This document shows positions 46,994-54,078 of a stretch of DNA of 64,000 bases, piece by piece. The notes under the pieces are model-generated. The model made no database searches. It was not told where the DNA came from and saw only the letters and a program-made list of their open reading frames with translations. Origin of the DNA: Streptomyces rubiginosohelvolus (lineage in GTDB: Bacteria; Actinomycetota; Actinomycetes; Streptomycetales; Streptomycetaceae); the NCBI RefSeq assembly GCF_014649875.1, contig NZ_BMTW01000002.1, positions 248,001 through 312,000 of the forward strand. Direction: 5' to 3'. Both the position numbers and the translations under genes were made by a program. Every line of letters begins with the position of its first letter. The first letter of the stretch is position 1.

Positions 46994-48211
46994 CTACCCG
47001 GCCTTCATGCTGTGCCCGCCGAAGCCGCTGCGCCGGTCGGAGCCGCTGTTCTGCGCCTGCCACCACGCGTCGAACCCGGCCTGGTCCATGGCGGTCCAGT
47101 CGGGGGTGTTCTCGACCTGCGCGTCGCCCATCCTGCGGGCGAGCGCGACCATGGCGGCCCCGACGGCCCCGCGCCGTTCGTCGTAACCCTCCAGGACCTC
47201 CTTCCAGCTCTCCCCCGCCACCCACGCGGCCTCCAGCGCCGTGGCGTCCTGGAGCGCCTTCACGCTGCCGCCGCCGATGTGCGGCCGGGCGACGCTGGCG
47301 GCGTCGCCGACGAGCACCAGGCGACCCGAGGTGTAGTGCGGCACCTCCAGGTCGTAGATGGGCTGGATGAAGGTGGTCTCGGCGGGGGTGCGGAGCACGC
47401 GGGCCGCCCAGTACGGCGGGAAGTGGTCGGCGACCAGGGCGCGCAGGTGCGCGGTGAGTTCGGAGTTGAGGCGGCCGGGCGGCAGGGAGGTGGGGGTCCG
47501 CAGGTCCGGGTGGAGGCCGTCGGTCTGCGGGGGCGCGGTGTAGAGCACCCAGTTGAGCCGGTGCCCGCCGAGGCCGTCCGGGATGCGGTAGATCATGCAA
47601 TGGCCGCCGGGGAAGACGATGTTGTGCGCGTCGTCGCCGTCCGACGGGAGGTCGGCGACGTCCGGCGACGTGCCGCGCCAGCCGATGTATCCGGCGTACG
47701 TGGCGTCCGCGCCGGGGAACATGGCCTCGCGGACGACGGAGCGGTATCCGTCGGCGCCGATCACGAGGTCGAAGTGCTCCTCGTACCCGTCCGCGAGCCG
47801 CAACGTCGCGCCGTCGGCGTCCGGTTCGAGGGCGGTGACGACGGCCCCGGACCGGTAGGACACCCCGTCGGGCACCCGGCGCCGCAGCTCGCTCCACAAC
47901 GAGCCCCAGCTGTAGGCCCGGAAGGGGAACGGCTGCTCGCCGACGACCCGCCCGTGGTCGGCCTCCCCGTCGCGCACGCTCCACACCCGCCGGGTCAGGG
48001 GCGCCCAGGGCATCTCCGGGGCCACGTACCCGGCTTCCCGCAGCTCGTCGTACCGGTCGCTGTGGAGGGCGATTCCGACGCCTCTGTCACGGAGCCGGTC
48101 GTCGGCGCGCTCCAGTACGGTGACCCGCTCGGCCCCGCCGCGCGACGCGGCGAGAGCCGCCGCACACCCCGCTATGCTGCCGCCGACCACGGCGACGCTG
48201 CCTCCACGCAT
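46994..48211 (-). CDS. FAD-dependent monooxygenase
   Basis: 405-residue flavoprotein hydroxylase (PHBH-like group A). FAD-binding VAVVGGSIAGCAAALAASRG at the N-terminus, the DG motif FDLVIGADGYRSVVRE, and the GD motif GRLVLVGDAASVARPHIGGG are all present. The ATG at 48211 has GGAG 8 nt upstream; a GTG six codons earlier is less likely. The substrate is an aromatic or other small molecule that cannot be specified. It is divergent from the betaine operon with no evident functional link. Confidence 0.9.
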   Translation of the reverse strand: MRGGSVAVVGGSIAGCAAALAASRGGAERVTVLERADDRLRDRGVGIALHSDRYDELREAGYVAPEMPWAPLTRRVWSVRDGEADHGRVVGEQPFPFRAYSWGSLWSELRRRVPDGVSYRSGAVVTALEPDADGATLRLADGYEEHFDLVIGADGYRSVVREAMFPGADATYAGYIGWRGTSPDVADLPSDGDDAHNIVFPGGHCMIYRIPDGLGGHRLNWVLYTAPPQTDGLHPDLRTPTSLPPGRLNSELTAHLRALVADHFPPYWAARVLRTPAETTFIQPIYDLEVPHYTSGRLVLVGDAASVARPHIGGGSVKALQDATALEAAWVAGESWKEVLEGYDERRGAVGAAMVALARRMGDAQVENTPDWTAMDQAGFDAWWQAQNSGSDRRSGFGGHSMKAG

Positions 48212-48677
48212 GACTGGCACTCCACTCACTCGGTGTTCCGGGCGTTGCGGCCGCCGGACGCGACACCGTTGTCGTGGCGGCGGCGCGACCGGCCGTAAAT
48301 CGCCCTGTATCAGCGACTGTTGACCCGAAACCTGCGGTCAGGACCCGGGCTGGATCCTATCGGGCGCGCGCCGGCCGACCCGAGCCCTCGGCAGCACCGG
48401 CCACCGTGGGGCACTCCCCTCAGCCGCCCAGGACCCACCGGGTCGCCGCGATCGCACCGAGGATCAGCGGCGGCGCCAGCCACCGGGGGCCCATCGCGCG
48501 CCGCACCGCGTGGGCGATGGCTCCCGTACACGTCCCTGCCCCGATCGGCCGCGCCCGCCGTGCGCGCCCGCCCCGCCGCTCCTACCGTCTGTGCTGACGT
48601 CGTCGCGCAGGGAGCCGGTCGGCGTCGGGACCCGCGCCCGGCGGGGCGCCCGTCCCGGCCCCGTACAGGAGGAGCCC
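48212..48677. other. Divergent intergenic region, monooxygenase / betaine operon
   Basis: About 465 bp without a supported gene. A TTGACC hexamer lies near 48318 and the AT-richer patch at 48290-48330 probably carries promoters. AGGAGGAG sits just before the aldehyde dehydrogenase ATG. I found no riboswitch-like structure. Confidence 0.5.
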
Positions 48678-50147
48678 ATGCCGGAGCTGTTCATCGATGG
48701 CCAGTGGACCGCTGCCGCCGAGGGGCGGACGCGGGAGATCCGCTGTCCGGCCGACGGCACGCTGGTGGCCACCGTCGACGAGGGCGGGGCCAGGGACGCC
48801 GACGCTGCCGTCGCCGCCGCCCGGGCCGCGTTCGACCGGGGGCCCTGGCCGGGGACGCCCGCCGCCGAGCGGGGGCGGCTCCTGCTGCGGGTGGCGGAGC
48901 TGCTGGAGCGGGACAAGGACGCCTTCGCGCGGGCCGAGTCGCTGGACACGGGCAAGCGGCTCGTCGAGAGCGCGTACGACATGGACGACATCGCGAACTG
49001 CTTCCGGTACTTCGGCAACCTCGTCGCGGCCGGGGACGCGGGGCGGGTCGTCGACACCGGGCTCGCGGACGTCGACAGCCGGATCGTGTACGAGCCCGTC
49101 GGGGTGTGCGCGCTCATCACCCCGTGGAACTATCCACTGCTCCAGACCGCCTGGAAGGTCGCCCCCGCGCTCGGGGCCGGCAACACGTTCGTCCTCAAGC
49201 CGAGCGAGCTGACCCCGCACACCGCCGTCCTGCTGATGCGGCTGCTGGCCGAGGCCGGACTGCCGGACGGGGTCGCCAATCTGGTGCTCGGGGCGGGGGG
49301 TGTGGTGGGGGCGCCGCTGACCGAGGATCCGCGGGTCGATCTGGTGTCGTTCACCGGAGGGCTGGCGACCGGGCGGCGCATCATGGCGGCCGCCGCGCCC
49401 ACCGTGAAGAAGGTCGCCCTGGAGCTGGGCGGCAAGAATCCCAACATCGTGTTCGCCGACGCCGACTTCGAGACCGCCGTCGACTACGCGCTGATGGCGG
49501 TGTTCCTGCACTCGGGGCAGGTCTGCTCCGCCGGGGCGCGGCTCCTCGTGCAGGACGAGCTGCACGACCGGTTCGTGGACGAGCTGGTGGCGCGGGCGGG
49601 CCGGATCAAGCTCGGCGGGCCGTTCGACGAGGACGCCCGCAGCGGGCCGCTGATCTCCGCCGCGCACCGCGACAAGGTCGAGGCGTACGTGGCGGAGGGC
49701 ATCGCCGAGGGCGCGGTGCTGCGCTGCGGCGGGGCGCGGCCCGACGATCCGGCGCTGGCGGACGGCTTCTACTATCCGCCCACCGTGCTGGACGAGTGCG
49801 CCACCTCGATGTCCGTGGTGCGGGACGAGTCGTTCGGTCCGGTGCTCACCGTGGAGCGGTTCCGGGGCGAGGACGACGCGGTCCGGCTGGCCAACGACAC
49901 CGTGTACGGGCTGGCGGGCGCGGTCTGGACGCAGGACGGCGGGCGGGCCCACCGGGTGGCGTCGCGGCTGCGGGCCGGCACCGTGTGGATCAACGACTTC
50001 CACCCCTACGTACCGCAGGCGGAGTGGGGCGGGATGAAGCAGTCCGGTTTCGGCCGTGAGCTGGGGCCCGCGGGACTCGCCGAGTACCAGGAGGCCAAGC
50101 ACATCTGGCGCAATGCCGCCGCGACCCCGCAGCGGTGGTTCGAGTGA
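48678..50147 (+). CDS. betB: Betaine-aldehyde-type dehydrogenase
   Basis: 489-residue NAD(P)-dependent aldehyde dehydrogenase from an ATG with AGGAGGAG upstream. The catalytic elements are ITPWNYPLLQTAWKVAPAL, FTGGLATGRRIM, LELGGKNPNIVFADAD (Glu general base) and the nucleophile in SGQVCSAGARLLV. The position beside a choline oxidase and a permease argues for betaine aldehyde to glycine betaine as the reaction. Its stop overlaps the permease start (GTGA). Specificity for betaine aldehyde is inferred from this context. Confidence 0.88.
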   Translation: MPELFIDGQWTAAAEGRTREIRCPADGTLVATVDEGGARDADAAVAAARAAFDRGPWPGTPAAERGRLLLRVAELLERDKDAFARAESLDTGKRLVESAYDMDDIANCFRYFGNLVAAGDAGRVVDTGLADVDSRIVYEPVGVCALITPWNYPLLQTAWKVAPALGAGNTFVLKPSELTPHTAVLLMRLLAEAGLPDGVANLVLGAGGVVGAPLTEDPRVDLVSFTGGLATGRRIMAAAAPTVKKVALELGGKNPNIVFADADFETAVDYALMAVFLHSGQVCSAGARLLVQDELHDRFVDELVARAGRIKLGGPFDEDARSGPLISAAHRDKVEAYVAEGIAEGAVLRCGGARPDDPALADGFYYPPTVLDECATSMSVVRDESFGPVLTVERFRGEDDAVRLANDTVYGLAGAVWTQDGGRAHRVASRLRAGTVWINDFHPYVPQAEWGGMKQSGFGRELGPAGLAEYQEAKHIWRNAAATPQRWFE

Positions 50148-51721
50148 ACCGCGCCAAGGGGCCCGAGGGGCAGGCGGCGGACAGCGGTCACGACGACGAC
50201 GCGCTCGGCGAGCTGGGCTACAAGCCCGAACTGAAGCGCACGCTCGGCAACTTCCACACCTTCGCCGCCGGGATCAGCTACATCTCGATCCTGACCGGCA
50301 CCTTCCAGCTGTTCTACTTCGGCGTCAGCTTCGGCGGTCCCGCCTACTGGTGGTCGTGGCCGATGGTCTTCTGCGGGCAGCTGATGGTGGCCCTGTGCTT
50401 CTGCGAGCTGGCCGCCCGCTATCCGGTGGCCGGTTCGGTCTACAACTGGGCCAAGAAGATGGGCGGTCCGCACGTCGGCTGGCTCGGCGGCTGGATGATG
50501 ATGACGGCCACCATGGTCACCCTGTCGGCCGTGGCGCTGGCCTACCAGATCACGCTGCCGCAGATCGACGACTGGTTCCAGTTCGTGGGCGACGGGAGCG
50601 GCAAGAACGACCAGGCGGCCAACGCCGTCCTGCTCGGCAGTGTGCTGATCCTGTTCTCCACACTGGTCAACGCGTTCGGCGTCAAGCTGATGGCCCGGAT
50701 CAACTCCGCGGGCGTCTTCATCGAGCTGATCGCCGCCGTCGCCCTGATCATCTTCCTGGCCGCGCACATCACCCGGGGCCCCAGCACCGCGCTGACGGAG
50801 ACGTACGGGCTGGGCAGCGGCCAGTCGCTCGGCTACTTCGGCGCGTTCCTCACCGCGTCGCTGGCCTCCGCCTATGTGATGTACGGCTTCGACACCGCGT
50901 CCTCACTCGGCGAGGAGTCGCACAACCCGGGCCGCAACGCACCCCGCGCCATCCTGCGGGCGCTCATCGCGTCCTTCCTGATCGGCGCGTTCATCCTGCT
51001 CTTCGCACTGCTCTCGGTGCCGGACCTCAAGGCCGAGGAGCTCTCCACCGGCGGCCTCCAGTACGTGGTGCTGGCGACGCTCGGCGACACCATCGGGGAG
51101 ATCTTCCTCTGGGCGGTGGTCGTCGCGATCACGGTCTGCGTGCTGGCTGTGCAGGCAGCCGGGATCCGGCTGATGTTCGCCATGGCGCGGGACAACAACC
51201 TGCCCGCCGGATCGATGCTGGCCCGGGTCAGTCCCCGGTTCAAAACGCCCGTGGTGCCCGCCGTGCTGATCGGGGTGGTGGGCGTCGTCATCCTGGTCGT
51301 CAACATCAACCAGCCGCAGATCTTCTCGGTGATCACCAGCATCGCGATCATCATGATCTACGTGGCGTATCTGCTGGTCACCGTGCCCATGCTGCTGCGC
51401 CGGCTGCGCGGCGACTGGCAGCCGCGCGAGGGCGCCTTCTCGCTGGGCCGCTGGGGGCTGCCCGTCAACATCGCCGCCGTGCTCTGGGGCACGGCCATGT
51501 CGCTCAACCTGGCCTGGCCGCGCGCCGAGGTGTACAACGCGACCGGCCCGCAGCACTGGTATCTGCGCTGGGGCGCGTTCCTGTTCATCGGCGTCGTCGC
51601 GCTCGGCGGCTTCGCCTACTACTGGTTCGTCCAGCGGCACCGGACCGGCGTACTCGCCGAGCACCGTGTCGAGTCCGCGGACCCCACCGCTCCCCCGCCC
51701 ACGGCTCCGCCGGCCGCCTGA
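50144..51721 (+). CDS. APC-family permease, probably for choline or an amine
   Basis: 525-residue transporter with about 12 helices of the amino acid-polyamine-organocation type (LGNFHTFAAGISYISILTG, GFDTASSLGEESHNPGRNAPRAI, RDNNLPAGSMLARVSPRFKTPVVPA). The GTG start at 50144 overlaps the dehydrogenase stop. Lying between the two enzymes of betaine synthesis, it most likely brings in choline or a related quaternary amine. APC members also carry amino acids or GABA. Confidence 0.88.
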   Translation: MNRAKGPEGQAADSGHDDDALGELGYKPELKRTLGNFHTFAAGISYISILTGTFQLFYFGVSFGGPAYWWSWPMVFCGQLMVALCFCELAARYPVAGSVYNWAKKMGGPHVGWLGGWMMMTATMVTLSAVALAYQITLPQIDDWFQFVGDGSGKNDQAANAVLLGSVLILFSTLVNAFGVKLMARINSAGVFIELIAAVALIIFLAAHITRGPSTALTETYGLGSGQSLGYFGAFLTASLASAYVMYGFDTASSLGEESHNPGRNAPRAILRALIASFLIGAFILLFALLSVPDLKAEELSTGGLQYVVLATLGDTIGEIFLWAVVVAITVCVLAVQAAGIRLMFAMARDNNLPAGSMLARVSPRFKTPVVPAVLIGVVGVVILVVNINQPQIFSVITSIAIIMIYVAYLLVTVPMLLRRLRGDWQPREGAFSLGRWGLPVNIAAVLWGTAMSLNLAWPRAEVYNATGPQHWYLRWGAFLFIGVVALGGFAYYWFVQRHRTGVLAEHRVESADPTAPPPTAPPAA

Positions 51722-51735
51722 ACCCTGGAGACCTG

Positions 51736-53313
51736 ATGCCCGAAGAGAGCTCCGTACCCACGTTCGACTACGTCGTGGTCGGCGGCGGTACGGCCGGTGC
51801 CGTCATCGCGGCCCGGCTCACCGAGGACCCCGACGTCACCGTCTGCGTACTGGAGGCGGGCCCCTCGGACGTCGGGGACGACAGCGTCCTGCGGCTGGAC
51901 CGGTGGATGGCGCTGCTGGAGTCCGGATACGACTGGGACTATCCGGTGGAACCGCAGGAGCGGGGCAACAGCTTCATGCGGCACGCCCGCGCCAAGGTGC
52001 TCGGCGGCTGCTCCTCCCACAACTCCTGCATCGCCTTCTGGGCCCCGGCCGAGGACCTCGACGAGTGGGCGGCGCTCGGCTGCACCGGGTGGAGCGCGGC
52101 GGACTGCTACCCGCTCTACCAGCGCCTGGAGACCAACGACGCGCCCGGCGACCACCACGGCCGCTCCGGCCCGGTCACCATCCGGACGGTGCCGCCCCGC
52201 GACCCGTGCGGTACGGCGCTGCTGGAGGCCTGCGCGACGGCGGGCATCCCCACCGTCCCGTTCAACACGGGTTCCACCGTGATCCGGGGCGCGCACTGGT
52301 TCCAGATCAACGCCCGCGAGGACGGCACCCGTTCCTCGGCCTCGGTGTCGTATCTGCACCCGGTGCTGGGGAAGCGGCCCAACCTGGAGGTACGGACCGG
52401 GCTCCAGGCGAAGCGGCTGCTGTTCGACGGCGAGCGGTGCACGGGGGTGGAGTACCTGGAGCCCGACACCGTGCACAGCGGGACGGTGCACGCGCGGCGC
52501 GAGGTGGTCGTCTCCTGCGGGGCGATCGACTCCCCGAAGCTGCTGATGCTGTCCGGGATCGGGCCGGCCGGGCATCTGCGGGAGACCGGGGTGGACGTGC
52601 GGGTGGACTCCCCCGGCGTCGGCTCGCACCTCCAGGACCACCCGGAGGGGGTGATCATGTGGGAGGCGAAACAGCCCATGGTCACCGCGTCCACCCAGTG
52701 GTGGGAGATCGGGATCTTCGCGGACACCGAGCCCGGGCTCGACCGGCCGGACCTGATGTTCCACTACGGCTCGGTGCCGTTCGACATGAACACCTACCGG
52801 CGCGGCTACCCGACCTCCGACAACGCGTTCTGCCTGACCCCGAACGTCACCCGCGCCCGCTCCCTGGGCACGGTGCGGCTGCGGACCCGGGACTTCCGGG
52901 ACAAGCCCCGGGTCGATCCGCGCTACTTCACCGACGAGCACGACGTACGGGTGATGACGTACGGGCTGCGGCTGGCGCGGGAGATCGTGGCGCAGCCGGA
53001 GATGGCCGCGTGGGCGGGGGCCGAGCTGGCTCCGGGACCCGGCGCGACCACGGACGCGGAGCTGTTCGACTACATCCGCGAGACGCACAACACCGTCTAC
53101 CACCCGGCCGGAACCGTACGGATGGGCCCGGCGGAGGACCCGGACTCGCCGCTCGACCCCCAGCTGCGGGTGAAGGGCGTCACCGGGCTGCGGGTGGCCG
53201 ACGCGTCGGTCATGCCGTTCCTTCCCGCGGTCAATCCGTGCATCACCACGATGATGATCGGCGAGAAGTGCGCCGATCTGATCAAGGAAGGCCCCACCCC
53301 TGTCACCCGATAG
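51736..53313 (+). CDS. codA: Choline oxidase-like GMC flavoenzyme
   Basis: 525-residue GMC oxidoreductase converting choline through betaine aldehyde toward glycine betaine. The FAD fold VVVGGGTAGAVIAARL opens the protein. The segment LGGCSSHNSCIAFWAP retains the histidine that in Arthrobacter choline oxidase (His99) binds FAD covalently, and the nearby Ser101. HYGSVPFDMNTYRRGYP keeps His351, YHPAGTVRMG His466, and AVNPCITTMMIGEKC the active-site Asn510. From memory much of the sequence matches CodA closely; a Cys replaces the Asn two residues after Asn510. Last gene of the betaine operon. Confidence 0.9.
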   Translation: MPEESSVPTFDYVVVGGGTAGAVIAARLTEDPDVTVCVLEAGPSDVGDDSVLRLDRWMALLESGYDWDYPVEPQERGNSFMRHARAKVLGGCSSHNSCIAFWAPAEDLDEWAALGCTGWSAADCYPLYQRLETNDAPGDHHGRSGPVTIRTVPPRDPCGTALLEACATAGIPTVPFNTGSTVIRGAHWFQINAREDGTRSSASVSYLHPVLGKRPNLEVRTGLQAKRLLFDGERCTGVEYLEPDTVHSGTVHARREVVVSCGAIDSPKLLMLSGIGPAGHLRETGVDVRVDSPGVGSHLQDHPEGVIMWEAKQPMVTASTQWWEIGIFADTEPGLDRPDLMFHYGSVPFDMNTYRRGYPTSDNAFCLTPNVTRARSLGTVRLRTRDFRDKPRVDPRYFTDEHDVRVMTYGLRLAREIVAQPEMAAWAGAELAPGPGATTDAELFDYIRETHNTVYHPAGTVRMGPAEDPDSPLDPQLRVKGVTGLRVADASVMPFLPAVNPCITTMMIGEKCADLIKEGPTPVTR

Positions 53314-53338
53314 CTATTCGCACACGTGCTCGAATAGC
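53313..53338. promoter_or_regulatory. 8-bp inverted repeat between codA and the AlkB-like gene
   Basis: GCTATTCG and CGAATAGC separated by 10 bp, beginning at the last base of the codA stop and ending 15 bp before the next ATG. A TACGCT -10-like hexamer follows at 53341. It is better placed as an operator for the downstream gene than as a terminator. Confidence 0.5.
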
Positions 53339-53352
53339 GTTACGCTCTCCTC

Positions 53353-53982
53353 ATGGCCGTACACCTGCAAAGCTCGCTTTTCGACCAGGAGGCCGAGGTC
53401 GGCACCCGCCCCCTGAGCGGACTGCGGCGCACCGATCTCGGCCATGGCGCCTGGATCGACGTCCTGCCGCAGTGGCTCCAGGGAGCGGACACGCTGTTCG
53501 AGACGCTGGTGCGCGACGTCGCCTGGCGGGCCGAGCAGCGTGTGATGTACGAGCGTGTGGTGGCGGTCCCCCGGCTGCTGGCGTTCTTCGGCCGCCACGC
53601 CCCCCTGCCCCATCCGGCCCTGGAGGCCGCCCGCATCGAGCTCGGCGAGCATTACGCCGCCGAGCTGGGCGAACCGTTCACCACGGCGGGGCTGTGCTTC
53701 TACCGCGACGGGCGGGACGGGGTCGCCTGGCACGGGGACACCGTCGGGCGGGGAAGCAGCGAGGACACGATGGTCGCGATCCTCTCGCTGGGAGCGCCCC
53801 GGCAGCTGGCACTGCGGCCGCGCCGCCCGGGCCCCGCCCCCGTCCGCAGGCCGCTCGGCCACGGCGACCTGATCGTCATGGGCGGCAGTTGCCAGCGCAC
53901 CTGGGAGCACGCGGTCCCCAAGACCGCGCGGGCCGTCGGGCCGCGCGTCAGCGTGCAGTTCCGGCCCGACGGGGTGCGCTGA
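53353..53982 (+). CDS. AlkB-like 2-oxoglutarate/Fe(II) dioxygenase
   Basis: 209 residues of the AlkB family, which repairs alkylated nucleic acids by oxidative demethylation. Iron ligands are visible as HxD in GVAWHGDTVG and His in RTWEHAVPK. The 2-oxoglutarate-binding arginines are in GPRVSVQFRPDG. Length is usual for actinobacterial AlkB-like proteins. It is preceded by an inverted repeat overlapping its promoter and followed by a short hairpin. The substrate (DNA, RNA or other) is unproven. Confidence 0.9.
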   Translation: MAVHLQSSLFDQEAEVGTRPLSGLRRTDLGHGAWIDVLPQWLQGADTLFETLVRDVAWRAEQRVMYERVVAVPRLLAFFGRHAPLPHPALEAARIELGEHYAAELGEPFTTAGLCFYRDGRDGVAWHGDTVGRGSSEDTMVAILSLGAPRQLALRPRRPGPAPVRRPLGHGDLIVMGGSCQRTWEHAVPKTARAVGPRVSVQFRPDGVR

Positions 53983-53998
53983 CCCCGGCTTTCCGGGG
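53983..53998 (+). terminator. Short hairpin after the AlkB-like gene
   Basis: CCCCGG-CTTT-CCGGGG immediately after the stop codon; 6-bp GC stem with a 4-nt loop. Confidence 0.55.
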
Positions 53999-54078
53999 CC
54001 GCACCCCGGGCCACCGCGGTTGTGCGGGTCCCGGGCAGGGCGGATTCTGAGAGTAATGAACCGGGCCGGGGTCGCGCC

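Noticed and set aside
53313-53352. LexA/SOS box for the AlkB-like gene.
   Set aside because: The dyad GCTATTCG-N10-CGAATAGC does not match the actinobacterial CGAAC-N4-GTTCG pattern in arm sequence or spacing.
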